The notes beneath the pieces were generated by a model that was given only the letters and a program-made list of their open reading frames with translations, was not told the DNA's origin and ran no database searches. DNA of 64,000 nucleotides, taken from positions 186,001 to 250,000 of the forward strand of contig NZ_JAQTXM010000001.1 of the NCBI RefSeq assembly GCF_028688795.1. Reading direction: 5' to 3'. Origin of the DNA: Rhodoferax sp. Lineage in GTDB: Bacteria > Pseudomonadota > Gammaproteobacteria > Burkholderiales > Burkholderiaceae_C. Shown here one piece after another: positions 1 to 7,776 of this stretch (positions within the stretch are counted from its first letter, which is position 1; each line of letters opens with the position of its first letter). The position numbers and the translations under genes were made by a program.

Positions 1-585
1 TGCCTGGACACCCCCACCACCGGGCAATACATCTTCAATGGCGTGCATGTCGAGACCCTCACCCGCGACCAACGGGCACTGCTGCGCCGGCATTACCTGG
101 GCTTTGTGTTCCAGGGCTTTAACCTGTTGGCGCGCACCACGGCCCAAGAAAACGTGGAACTGCCCCTGCTGTACCGGGGCGAGCCCACCAAAACCCGCCA
201 TGCGGCTGCCAAAAAAGCACTGGCCTCGGTCGGCCTGGCGGGCTGGGAACACCACACCCCGGCCGAACTGTCGGGCGGTCAACAGCAGCGCGTGGCCATT
301 GCCCGTGCCATCGTTACCGAGCCCACAGTGCTGCTGGCCGATGAGCCCACTGGCAACCTCGACACCCACCGCAGCCGCGAGATCATGGAGCTGCTGTGGG
401 GCCTGAACGTAGACCACGGCATCACCGTGCTAATGGTCACGCACGAGGCCGACATGGCCGCCTACGCCAAACGCATCGTGCATTTTGTTGACGGCGTGGT
501 TGACAGCGACACCCGCAACCCGAATCCCGCCGGGCTAGCCCAACATGCCACTGACAAAGCTGCGGAGGTGTCCGATGTGGCTTAG
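1..585 (+). CDS. MacB/LolD-type ABC transporter ATP-binding protein (5' partial)
   Basis: ATPase subunit that would power the inner-membrane permease encoded next to it. The reading frame is open from base 1, so the N-terminus with the Walker A motif lies outside the window. Visible are the Q-loop region (FQGFNLLARTTAQENVELP), the ABC signature LSGGQQQRVAIARA, Walker B VLLADEPTGNLD and the switch-region His in MVTHE. The 'NLLARTTAQENVELPLLY' stretch is typical of the MacB/LolD/FtsE branch that exports macrolides, peptides or lipoproteins. The stop overlaps the start of the permease by 11 bases, so the two are one operon. The substrate cannot be told from the sequence. Confidence 0.93.
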   Translation, partial: CLDTPTTGQYIFNGVHVETLTRDQRALLRRHYLGFVFQGFNLLARTTAQENVELPLLYRGEPTKTRHAAAKKALASVGLAGWEHHTPAELSGGQQQRVAIARAIVTEPTVLLADEPTGNLDTHRSREIMELLWGLNVDHGITVLMVTHEADMAAYAKRIVHFVDGVVDSDTRNPNPAGLAQHATDKAAEVSDVA

Positions 586-1780
586 CACCTTGTTACTGGC
601 CCTGCGCTCGATCCGGCGCAACCTGATGCGCTCTTTTTTAACCATTCTGGGCATCGTGATTGGTGTCAGCGCCGTCATCACCATGGTCACGGTGGGCAAC
701 GGCGCCACGCTGGCCATTCAAAACCAGATTTCCGGCCTGGGCACCAACCTGCTGCAGGTGCGCCCCGGGCAACGCATGATGGGCGGCGGCGGTGCCAGCT
801 CACCCTCCTTCAAGGAAGCCGATGCACAGGCACTCTTCAGCCAGCTAGGCGGCATCACAGCGGTGGCGCCCGAGGCGCGCAGTGGCGCCACCATCGTGCT
901 CGATGGCCGCAACTGGAGCAGCAGCGTCATCGGCAGCACCAACGACTGGCTGTTCACCGGCAACTGGAAGATCGCCGATGGCCGCGAGTTCACCACCGAA
1001 GAGCAAGTGGCTGGTGCCGGTGTCTGCCTGATTGGCGAGACCGTGCGGCGCGAGCTGTTTGGCAGTCAAATGGCCATCGGTGCGTCCATTCGGGTCAAGC
1101 AGATCAGCTGCGAGGTGATTGGCTTGCTGGGCGAAAAGGGCCAGGGGGCTTTTGGCAACGACCAGGACGACGTGGTGCTGATGCCGCTGCACACCTTGCA
1201 GCGGCGCATCACCGGCAACACCCGCGTCAACACCCTGCTGGTGTCGATGCAAGACGGCGCCGACCCCGAGCGCGTCAAGGCCAGCATCACCCAACTGCTG
1301 CGCGAGCGACGCAAACTGGCAGAGAGTGACGAAGACAACTTCAACGTGCTCGACACCAAGCAGCTTGGTGAAACCTTCTCCAGCACCACCCGGGTCATGA
1401 CCATGCTGCTGGGCGCGGTGGCGGCCGTGAGCCTGCTGGTGGGCGGCATTGGCATCATGAACATCATGCTGGTGAGCGTGACCGAGCGCACCCGTGAAAT
1501 CGGCTTGCGGCTGGCCATTGGCGCGCTGGAGCGTGAGGTTCTGCTGCAGTTCTTGATAGAAGCCGTGGTGCTGGCGGCCCTGGGCGGCGTGATCGGTATT
1601 GTACTGGCCACCGGCGCATCCATTGGCTTGTCCAAGTTGATGAGCGTGCCCTATGTGTTCAACGTCGGTGTCAATTTGCTGTCGTTTGTGTTTTCAGCCG
1701 GCATTGGCGTGCTGTTTGGCTATTTCCCGGCCAGACGCGCCGCGCGGCTGGACCCGATTGAAGCGTTGCGGCACGAGTGA
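575..1780 (+). CDS. MacB-like ABC transporter permease (FtsX domain)
   Basis: Inner-membrane permease of a MacB-type ABC exporter, 401 aa. The start ATG at 575 is chosen because GGAGG lies 7 bases upstream and the product begins MWLSTLLLALRSIRRNLMRS, the usual amphipathic N-terminus before TM1 (about residues 20-42). A long periplasmic MacB_PCD domain follows (about 45-270), then the FtsX domain with three TM helices (about 280-395), including the conserved VGGIGIMNIMLVSVTERTRE motif and the C-terminal PARRAARLDPIEALRHE. No membrane-fusion protein gene is visible; it would lie upstream of the window. Confidence 0.93.
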   Translation: MWLSTLLLALRSIRRNLMRSFLTILGIVIGVSAVITMVTVGNGATLAIQNQISGLGTNLLQVRPGQRMMGGGGASSPSFKEADAQALFSQLGGITAVAPEARSGATIVLDGRNWSSSVIGSTNDWLFTGNWKIADGREFTTEEQVAGAGVCLIGETVRRELFGSQMAIGASIRVKQISCEVIGLLGEKGQGAFGNDQDDVVLMPLHTLQRRITGNTRVNTLLVSMQDGADPERVKASITQLLRERRKLAESDEDNFNVLDTKQLGETFSSTTRVMTMLLGAVAAVSLLVGGIGIMNIMLVSVTERTREIGLRLAIGALEREVLLQFLIEAVVLAALGGVIGIVLATGASIGLSKLMSVPYVFNVGVNLLSFVFSAGIGVLFGYFPARRAARLDPIEALRHE

Positions 1781-1795
1781 TTTTTATATAAGAAA

Positions 1796-1850
1796 TTGGC
1801 CTCTAGCGCTTTATATATAAGCGCTAGAAGCTATTTTTTATATAGCGAAT
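1796..1850 (+). repeat. Dispersed palindromic repeat, copy 1 (intergenic)
   Basis: Intergenic copy of the window-wide repeat, core GGCCTCTAGCGCTT...AAGCGCTAGAAGCTATT. It is the most symmetric copy seen and gives the clearest hairpin. Confidence 0.75.
1803..1840 (+). terminator. Hairpin plus T-run after the ABC transporter operon
   Basis: A perfect 9-bp stem (CTAGCGCTT / AAGCGCTAG, loop TATATAT) is followed after a few bases by six T residues, 23 bp past the permease stop. It resembles a Rho-independent terminator and is formed by a copy of the dispersed repeat family described for this window. Confidence 0.55.
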
Positions 1851-1898
1851 TGATTTAGATATCCCTGACCGAGGTATCGGCCGGGCCGGGCATCTCAG

Positions 1899-2025
1899 TC
1901 ACCCCAGAAACACATCAGCACGCATGTTAAAACGCTGCACCAAGGGTTTGGCGACGTCCATATTTACCGCGCGTTTGCCGCCAAGAATATCCGAGATGCG
2001 CCCTTGCGGTGCACAGTCTGACAAA
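1899..2025 (-). pseudogene. Remnant of a HigA-type antitoxin (C-terminal part)
   Basis: Reading leftward, the frame ending at the stop at 1899-1901 gives PQGRISDILGGKRAVNMDVA followed by KPLVQRFNMRADVFLG. This matches the second half of the HTH_XRE domain in HigA/VapI-like antitoxins (consensus like RISDILNGKRAI...LAKRFG...FL). About 40 codons remain; there is no start codon, no N-terminal half of the helix-turn-helix and no HigB toxin beside it. I read it as the decayed end of a HigBA module. Confidence 0.6.
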
Positions 2026-2056
2026 TCTTCTTAAGTGTGGTGGTCACGGCCAAGGC

Positions 2057-2311
2057 TTACGCTGCCATTTGCCGGGTTCGCGTCTTGTCTCCTATGCCCA
2101 TCAAAAGCCCAGGGACACTGATATCTTCATCAATTTCGTCCCAGTGGACGCCCGTCCCACCCCCGGACAACTCATAGCGCAGGCGCTGCTCAGGCGAGGC
2201 ACGCAACAGGCGCGGAAAATAGACCAAAGGCACGCCCAGCTTGCGACCATCAGCCAAATTTACCCACATCATCGTCGCGTCAAAATTCAACTCAAGTGCT
2301 GAAATATTCAT
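2057..2311 (-). CDS. DUF2442 domain protein
   Basis: Small 84-aa protein of the DUF2442 family, recognised by ADGRKLGVPLVYFPRLL and the C-terminal VHWDEIDEDISVPGLLMG. The family often forms a pair with DUF4160 proteins, as it does here: its start lies 20 bases inside the end of the DUF4160 gene, so the two are translationally coupled. Such pairs behave like candidate type II toxin-antitoxin modules in genome context, but I know of no assigned biochemical activity. The pair lies beside a HigA remnant, which supports an accessory origin. Confidence 0.8.
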   Translation of the reverse strand: MNISALELNFDATMMWVNLADGRKLGVPLVYFPRLLRASPEQRLRYELSGGGTGVHWDEIDEDISVPGLLMGIGDKTRTRQMAA

Positions 2312-2549
2312 GCCATACCCTTTCTATCAAGACCTCATTTTTTTCGATGACGCCCATCAGACTATTCAACTCATGCGCAGCAAAACCAATATTTTCTGCC
2401 AACGATACGGGTCCGATCCAGAACTTTGCCCGAGCACTACCGTTGCGAACGTGAACATGCGGTGGTTCTCGTGGATCGCCCTCATTTGAGAAAAAGAAAA
2501 ACTTGAAGTTCTTCCAACGAAATACAACTGGCAAGTGACGGGATTCCAT
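2292..2549 (-). CDS. DUF4160 domain protein
   Basis: 85-aa protein of the DUF4160 family. The hallmark is GDPREPPHVHVRNGSARAKF, with the PPHVHV box, followed by the acidic C-terminal half (HELNSLMGVIEKNEVLIERVWHEYF). It is the first gene of a two-gene unit with the overlapping DUF2442 gene. The role is unknown; the pair has the size, order and overlap of a toxin-antitoxin module. The ATG at 2549 is the only start that keeps the whole domain. Confidence 0.8.
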   Translation of the reverse strand: MESRHLPVVFRWKNFKFFFFSNEGDPREPPHVHVRNGSARAKFWIGPVSLAENIGFAAHELNSLMGVIEKNEVLIERVWHEYFST

Positions 2550-2591
2550 GCTTGGTGTGATTATGCAGTTTCAATCATGGGGCCGAGTAAG

Positions 2592-2614
2592 CATCCCCGT
2601 TTTTGCCGGGGATG
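2592..2614. other. Short hairpin upstream of the DUF4160 gene
   Basis: CATCCCC / GGGGATG inverted repeat with a 9-base loop, without a clear T-run on either side. It may end leftward transcription from purN or be incidental. Apart from this and the fragment next to purN, nothing else is visible between 2550 and 2778. Confidence 0.3.
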
Positions 2615-2632
2615 GTTACTAGCAGAGCAAAG

Positions 2633-2778
2633 TCAACCCAAGTGACTGAAGCAATCAGCTCTAACCGCCGAGCCGGCCTTGACTTCAATATCTGTATTGG
2701 CCCAGGGCAGCGCCCGTTCGACCAAAAAACAACGCCACCAGGGCGTTAGCACTTCGGGCAATGTGGTCAGGCTATGAG
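2633..2778 (-). pseudogene. Unassigned open frame directly downstream of purN, no good start
   Basis: Immediately after the purN stop, a leftward frame of about 48 codons reads LTTLPEVLTPWWRCFLVERA, then LPWANTDIEVKAGSAVRADC, and ends at a TGA at 2633-2635. The composition is protein-like (tryptophans, acidic-basic pattern), but there is no ATG and no ribosome-binding site; only internal TTG/GTG codons could serve as a start. It may be the C-terminal remnant of a gene that once followed purN. I do not recognise the family. Confidence 0.3.
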
Positions 2779-3372
2779 CTATTTTTTATATAACAATTCA
2801 GCCACCGCACGCGGGTAAATCAAATGCTCTTGCGTGAGCACCCGCGCTGCCAACGTGTCTGCCGTGTCACCTGCAAGCACCGGCACAACTGCCTGCGCCA
2901 AGATCGGGCCGTGGTCGAGTTCCGGTGTTACCAGATGCACCGTGGCGCCAGCGACTTTGCAGCCGGCATCAATGGCGCGCTGGTGCGTATGCAAACCGGC
3001 AAAGGCGGGCAACAAAGAGGGATGAATGTTCACCAGACGCCCCGCATAACGGTTGACAAAACCAGGCGTCAAAATGCGCATGAAGCCCGCCAACAGCACC
3101 AGCACTGGTTGCCCGGGCACCTCAAACGCATCAATGCGCTCGGCCAGCGCGGCATCAAACGCCTCACGGCTTGGGTAGGCCTTGTGGTCAAGCACCGCTG
3201 TGTCAATGCCCTGCTTGCGGGCAAATTCAAGGCCTTTGGCGTCTGCCTTGTTGCTGATGACGGCCGCCACGCGGGTGCCATACTTGTCAGCCCAGCGCTC
3301 GGCTTGTGCGGCTTTCACAATGGCGGCCATGTTGGAGCCGCCGCCTGAGATCAAAATAACGATGTTTTTCAT
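2779..3372 (-). CDS. purN: Phosphoribosylglycinamide formyltransferase
   Basis: Transfers the formyl group of 10-formyltetrahydrofolate to GAR in de novo purine synthesis (cytoplasm). The 197-aa product starts MKNIVILISGGGSNMAAIVK; the open frame extends 16 codons further, but this ATG gives the family's usual N-terminus. Diagnostic motifs are the phosphate-binding SGGGSNM, the folate-site LAGFMRILTPGFV, the catalytic NIHPSLLPAFAG and the LDHGPIL motif with the catalytic Asp. Only 13 bases separate its start from the divergent yceH start, so the two promoters must overlap the opposing genes. The C-terminal residues LLYKK come from an AT-rich segment resembling part of the dispersed repeat. 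Confidence 0.95.
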   Translation of the reverse strand: MKNIVILISGGGSNMAAIVKAAQAERWADKYGTRVAAVISNKADAKGLEFARKQGIDTAVLDHKAYPSREAFDAALAERIDAFEVPGQPVLVLLAGFMRILTPGFVNRYAGRLVNIHPSLLPAFAGLHTHQRAIDAGCKVAGATVHLVTPELDHGPILAQAVVPVLAGDTADTLAARVLTQEHLIYPRAVAELLYKK

Positions 3373-3385
3373 AACTGGCTGAATT

Positions 3386-4117
3386 ATGACTTTGACCCCT
3401 ACCCCTCTCTCTGACACCACCGAGGCCTCTCAGCCCACAACCAAGGCTGGCCTCATCTTGACCCCGGTCGAGGCCCGTGTGCTTGGCACCCTGATGGAAA
3501 AAGCCCGCACCGTGCCCGACAGCTACCCGCTGTCGCTCAACTCGTTGTTGCTTGGCTGCAACCAAAAAACCACCCGCGACCCGGTGATGGACCTGTCTGA
3601 GCCCGAGGTGGCCAGCGCCATTGACAGCCTGCAGAACCTCTCGCTGGTGCGCACCAACACCAGCGGGCGCGTGGCGCGGTTTGAGCACAACTTCCAGCGC
3701 GGCGTGGGTGTGCCCGAGCAATCTGCCGTGCTGCTGGGCGTCTTGATGCTGCGCGGACCGCAAACCTCCGCAGAGCTGCGCCTGAACACCGAACGCTGGT
3801 ACAAATTTGCCGACATCTCATCGGTCGAGGGTTTTCTGGAAGAGTTACAAGACCGGTCAGAGACAAAAGGCGGCGCGCTGGTGGTCAAACTGGCGCGAGC
3901 GCCCGGTGCCCGCGAGCAGCGCTGGGCGCATTTGTTGTGTGGCCCGGTGGATGAATCGCAATGGGCCAGCGGTGCCGGTGGGGTAAGCCATCGCGCCGCA
4001 GACAACAGCACGTTGGAGCGCATCGACCGGCTAGAGGCTGAAGTGGCCTCGTTGCGCGCCACGGTGAACCAATTGTGTGCGGAGCTTGGGGTCACGGCGG
4101 TCGCCACCGCTGAGTGA
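3386..4117 (+). CDS. YceH family protein (DUF480)
   Basis: 243-aa DUF480/YceH protein with tandem winged-helix folds. Recognised by the conserved start [20 protein letters not shown], then [43 protein letters not shown] and a C-terminal coiled-coil tail ([26 protein letters not shown]). The molecular function is not established. The first about 27 residues precede the conserved domain and are low-complexity Thr/Pro. No ribosome-binding site precedes the ATG, and translation may start near the 5' end of the transcript given the 13-base gap to purN. Confidence 0.85.
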   Translation: MTLTPTPLSDTTEASQPTTKAGLILTPVEARVLGTLMEKARTVPDSYPLSLNSLLLGCNQKTTRDPVMDLSEPEVASAIDSLQNLSLVRTNTSGRVARFEHNFQRGVGVPEQSAVLLGVLMLRGPQTSAELRLNTERWYKFADISSVEGFLEELQDRSETKGGALVVKLARAPGAREQRWAHLLCGPVDESQWASGAGGVSHRAADNSTLERIDRLEAEVASLRATVNQLCAELGVTAVATAE

Positions 4118-4132
4118 GCTCTCGGCAATCAA

Positions 4133-5212
4133 TCAGCGATCGATTGGTTTTTGCCGCGGCAAGCACAGCGTGGCCAGAAGGCCACCTTCTATTGGGTTGC
4201 ACAGCGTCAAACTGCCACCGTGTTTTTGGGCAAATTCATGTGCGCTGGCCAGGCCCAAACCCACACCACCACTGTTGCGGTTACGCGAGGACTCAACCCG
4301 GTAGAAAGGGGCCAGCACCTTGTCGAGTTCGCCTGGGGCAATACCTGGCCCATCGTCCTGCACAGAGATCTGCAATTGGTCGCCCACGTCTGTCAAGCTG
4401 ATGCGGGCGCGCTTGCCATAACGCACGGCGTTTTCCACCAGGTTGCCAAGGCAGCGACGCAAGGCTGAGGCTTGTATCAACAGGGGTGCGGCCGCCACCC
4501 TACCTTGCACCCGCACGTCCTGACCACTGTCCTGAAAGTCTTCTTCCAGACTGGTCAGTAGCGAGCCCACATCCAGCAGCACCTTAGGCTCAGGGTCAGC
4601 CATGCCGCGCAAATAGTCCAGCGTGGTGCGAATCATGTGGTCCATTTCCGTGATGTCTTTGCCAAAGCTCTGACGCGTTTGCGGGTCACTGAGCGATTGC
4701 ACGCGCAAGGTCAGGCGCGTCAGTGGGGTACGCAAGTCGTGCGACACCGCGGCCACAAACTGGTCGCGCTGCGCCAACTGCAGGCACATGCGCTCCTGCA
4801 TCTGGTTAAACACCCGAATCGCCTCGCGGCACTCCAGCGTGCCTTCTTCCGGCATGGCAGGTCGGTGGATGTCGCGCCCCAGTTCTTTGGCTGCCTGCCC
4901 AAACTTGCGCACCGGTTCTGAGAGCCAACGCGCACCTACCCAGGCGGCCAGCACCAAGGCCAGCAGCCGCACCGTGATGTCCATCAGCAACCCGACATGA
5001 AACATGGGCGGTGGTCCGTGCCCAGGTGGGGGTGGCGAATGATGCGGCGGCGGAAACGGATTCAGTTCAAACATCAGGGTCAATGCCAGCACATGGCTGC
5101 TCACCACGGCCACCACCAGCAACAAGGCCAAGCGGCCAAACAGGCTGTCAGGTAGCAGGCGCTGCGCCAGTCCCTGGATACGCTGACAGGCCCAAGGCAT
5201 CAATTGCGCCAT
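4133..5212 (-). CDS. Membrane sensor histidine kinase with His/Pro-rich periplasmic loop
   Basis: Two-component sensor, 359 aa. TM1 is about residues 26-48 and TM2 about 74-97. The short periplasmic loop between them is extraordinarily rich in Pro and His (NPFPPPHHSPPPPGHGPPPM), which suggests metal or pH sensing. A HAMP segment follows (SEPVRKFGQAAKELGRDI), then the H-box FVAAVSHDLRTPLTRL with phospho-acceptor His158, the N-box NLVENAVRYG and the G-boxes QDDGPGIAPGE and GGVGLGLA. The start overlaps the end of the upstream response regulator by 13 bases, so it is the second gene of the pair. Confidence 0.92.
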   Translation of the reverse strand: MAQLMPWACQRIQGLAQRLLPDSLFGRLALLLVVAVVSSHVLALTLMFELNPFPPPHHSPPPPGHGPPPMFHVGLLMDITVRLLALVLAAWVGARWLSEPVRKFGQAAKELGRDIHRPAMPEEGTLECREAIRVFNQMQERMCLQLAQRDQFVAAVSHDLRTPLTRLTLRVQSLSDPQTRQSFGKDITEMDHMIRTTLDYLRGMADPEPKVLLDVGSLLTSLEEDFQDSGQDVRVQGRVAAAPLLIQASALRRCLGNLVENAVRYGKRARISLTDVGDQLQISVQDDGPGIAPGELDKVLAPFYRVESSRNRNSGGVGLGLASAHEFAQKHGGSLTLCNPIEGGLLATLCLPRQKPIDR

Positions 5213-5940
5213 GCCGAGCGCCCCTGCACAGACCGGGCATTGAACATGTAGCCAGCCCCGCGAACAGTCTTGATCATGGAGGGCGCGTCTGAATCGTCGG
5301 CCAGCTTTTGCCGCAGCCGCGACACCAGCAGGTCGATGCTGCGCTCAAACACGTCCATGGCGCGGCCTCTGGCCTGCTCCATCAACTGGTCCCGGCTAAA
5401 CAGGCGGCGTGGTGTCTGCAGGAAGGTGGTCAGCAAGCGAAATTCGGCATTGGAAAGTGCCACCGCCAGGCCAGCCGGCGACACCAGGGTCCGGTCGTCG
5501 CGATGCAACACCCAACCATCAAAATGAACCACATCGCTGCGCAACACATCAGAGCCGTCCTCAGGCGCTTTGGCAACGCGTCGCAGCACGGTGTGAATGC
5601 GCGCCACCAGTTCGCGTGGCTCAAAAGGTTTGCTGACGTAGTCATCCGCGCCGTTTTCCAGCCCGATGACGCGGTCAACCATGGCACAACGGGCGGTCAG
5701 CATGATCACGGGCAAGCTGGAGCGCTGGCGAATTTCCCGCGACAGCTGCAGGCCATCGGCGCCGGGCATCATCACGTCCAGCACCACCAGGTCCACCGGA
5801 TGACGCGCCAACTCAGCCCACATGCTGCTGCCGTCGCAAGCGGTATGGGTTGAGAAATCAAATCGCTTCAGGTAGTCACTGAGCAATTCGGTGATTTCTT
5901 CGTCGTCATCAACAATCAAAATATGGGGCTGGAGGGACAT
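5200..5940 (-). CDS. OmpR-family response regulator
   Basis: DNA-binding response regulator paired with the overlapping sensor kinase. The N-terminal receiver domain has the acidic pocket IVDDDEE, the phospho-acceptor Asp in LVVLDVMMPGADGL and the conserved Lys in YVSKPFEPREL. A winged-helix Trans_reg_C domain fills the C-terminal half (FRLLTTFLQTPRRLFSRDQL, RSIDLLVSRLRQKL, IKTVRGAGYMF). The start at 5940 (MSLQPHILIVDDDEE) gives the usual family N-terminus; the frame remains open to 6021, with another ATG at 5952. It is divergent from the EF-hand gene, its most likely target. Confidence 0.93.
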   Translation of the reverse strand: MSLQPHILIVDDDEEITELLSDYLKRFDFSTHTACDGSSMWAELARHPVDLVVLDVMMPGADGLQLSREIRQRSSLPVIMLTARCAMVDRVIGLENGADDYVSKPFEPRELVARIHTVLRRVAKAPEDGSDVLRSDVVHFDGWVLHRDDRTLVSPAGLAVALSNAEFRLLTTFLQTPRRLFSRDQLMEQARGRAMDVFERSIDLLVSRLRQKLADDSDAPSMIKTVRGAGYMFNARSVQGRSAWRN

Positions 5941-6173
5941 GGCGTAGGGCATTCTGGCTGACCCAACCAGTCTAGTGGCTGGGCCTTGCGCCAGATCACT
6001 GGAACTGGGCTGTGATTGCATCCCTGTTGTCCAGAACCCAAGGGCTTTTGTAACGGACTTGGTACAAACCAGACATCACCGCGTTACCTGCCACACCAAC
6101 AATCAAAGCGTTACCCGACAGGCCGACCTGAATGTCAGGCAGCCATTCTTCACGACCTATGAAAGGAAAGACC

Positions 6174-6764
6174 ATGAGCTCAATTTCAGGCGTCAGCGCT
6201 TCAAGTAACGCTTGGGCAAACGCCAATGCCACCACCCAGCGCAGTCAGATGCAGGCCAAAATGTTCAGCAAAGTTGACAACAACTCGGATGGTTCGGTAG
6301 ACCAAGCTGAAATGACAGCCTTCACCGACAAAATGAAAGCAGCTACCGGCCAGGACAGCGCGACCAGCTTTGCCAAGCTCGACACCGACAGCAACGGCAA
6401 GCTGACCCAAGCTGAATTTGAGGCGGGCCGTCCGGCAGAGGGCGCACAAGGCGCCCAGGGTTCCGGCGGCGTCAAGGGCGCTGGTGGCCCACCCCCACCG
6501 GGTGGGCATGGTGGGCCCCGCGGTGCAGGCGGCACCAGCGAAACCAGCAGCAGTTTTGACCCGCTGGACACCAACCAGGACGGCACCGTCTCGCAGCTAG
6601 AAAAGCTGGCTGGGGCCCTGAAGGAATTTGTCAACTCGGCAGATGCCACTTCCTCAGGCTCAAGCGCCAGCGACAACCTGATGCAACTGGCCAAACAGAT
6701 CTATGAGCAGATCTCGTCTGGCAACACAGCTACCAGCGCCAGCACACTGGACGCCGTGGCCTGA
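6174..6764 (+). CDS. EF-hand calcium-binding protein
   Basis: 196-aa soluble protein with three EF-hand loops: DNNSDGSVDQAEM (about 35-46), DTDSNGKLTQAEF (about 70-81) and DTNQDGTVSQLEK (about 132-143), each with Asp/Asn/Ser ligands at 1, 3 and 5 and a closing acidic residue. The second and third are separated by a Gly/Pro-rich linker (about 88-121) holding PPPPGGHGG. The ATG at 6174 follows the ribosome-binding site AAAGGAAAG; the longer frame from 6132 lacks one. No signal peptide or TM segment is obvious. It lies divergent from the two-component system with the His/Pro-rich sensor loop, suggesting a calcium or metal response unit. Confidence 0.88.
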   Translation: MSSISGVSASSNAWANANATTQRSQMQAKMFSKVDNNSDGSVDQAEMTAFTDKMKAATGQDSATSFAKLDTDSNGKLTQAEFEAGRPAEGAQGAQGSGGVKGAGGPPPPGGHGGPRGAGGTSETSSSFDPLDTNQDGTVSQLEKLAGALKEFVNSADATSSGSSASDNLMQLAKQIYEQISSGNTATSASTLDAVA

Positions 6765-6785
6765 CGCCAACCGCTGTAAATCGCG

Positions 6786-7679
6786 CTACTCCGGCCCACG
6801 CACCCGCAAAAACGACGCAAACTTGGGCAGCCCCTTGGGCGTGCGGTCGCGGTAGCGATAAGTCACCACGGACCCAATCGCAGGGGGCGCCTCGCGCTGG
6901 GCATCAGTAAAACCCGTGCCCAAAGCAAAGCGCTTGCCATCGGGCATTTCCAACAACAAAGCACCCAGTCGCCCGGTGTGACGCCCTTTGCCCGGCAAAT
7001 GGGCCACCACGCGGGCATCTTCGTCGGGCTGGAGTTTGAGTTTCAGCAAAGCGTCGCTGCGTCCGGGCGACCACAGCGCGTTGGTGCGGTGCAACACCAG
7101 GCCTTCACCACCTACTTTGACTGTGGCTCGCAGCAAGGTGTGCAAGGCTGCCGCGTTGGCGACGCGTTGTTGCGCCACCGTCTGCAACCAGTCTTGGTTC
7201 GCCTCGGCCACCAAGGCTGTCAAGCGCTGTGTGCGCTCGGAAAACGGGCCTGCAGCACCCGGCAGGTCAAACAGCATGTACTTCACGCCACGCCAGTCAG
7301 CATCCACCGGCACATGGCGGCGCACGGTGCCGGATAACTCATCAAACCGCCCACGCCCCAGCCACAACTCACCGTCCAGCGCAGTTTTTGGCAACGCGTT
7401 GGTGAACCAGGCGGGCGCGGCAATGGGTAAGCCGCTGCGAAAACGCAAGGCTTGCCCGTCCCAAAAAGCGCGCACACCGTCGAGTTTTTCGCTCACCCAA
7501 TAGGCCTTGGGGTCGTCCCCTTCGTGCCACAACCGGGCGTGCATGAGGGCCGGTGCTGATGCAGCAGCAGCCTGCACCGCAGCCGGATCAGCCACCACAG
7601 CACCAGCCAAAGTCGGCGCAAAAACGCTGCCTAACATCAGGGCGACATAGATGGACGTGCCAGTTTCGTGATGTTTCAT
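6786..7679 (-). CDS. Periplasmic ATP-dependent DNA ligase (LigE type)
   Basis: Minimal ATP-dependent DNA ligase, 297 aa. The adenylation motif is SEKLDGVRAFWDG with the catalytic Lys (KxDG). Later nucleotidyltransferase motifs are DGELWLGRGRFDEL, GGEGLVLHR and LLKLKLQPDEDARVV, followed by a short OB domain ending PKFASFLRVRGPE. The N-terminus (MKHHETGTSIYVALMLGSVF, then APTLAGAVVADP) looks like a signal peptide, as in LigE enzymes of Neisseria, Haemophilus and other proteobacteria, which are thought to act on DNA in the periplasm. The ATG at 7679 follows AGGGAAAA; the upstream frame to 7706 is not needed. Confidence 0.9.
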   Translation of the reverse strand: MKHHETGTSIYVALMLGSVFAPTLAGAVVADPAAVQAAAASAPALMHARLWHEGDDPKAYWVSEKLDGVRAFWDGQALRFRSGLPIAAPAWFTNALPKTALDGELWLGRGRFDELSGTVRRHVPVDADWRGVKYMLFDLPGAAGPFSERTQRLTALVAEANQDWLQTVAQQRVANAAALHTLLRATVKVGGEGLVLHRTNALWSPGRSDALLKLKLQPDEDARVVAHLPGKGRHTGRLGALLLEMPDGKRFALGTGFTDAQREAPPAIGSVVTYRYRDRTPKGLPKFASFLRVRGPE

Positions 7680-7776
7680 TTTTTCCCTGTAATTTCTAAT
7701 CACCACATCAGAACGACATGGATGGCGTCACTGCGCCCGCAATGACGACAGTCAATCATGCCAGCACACTGCGCTG

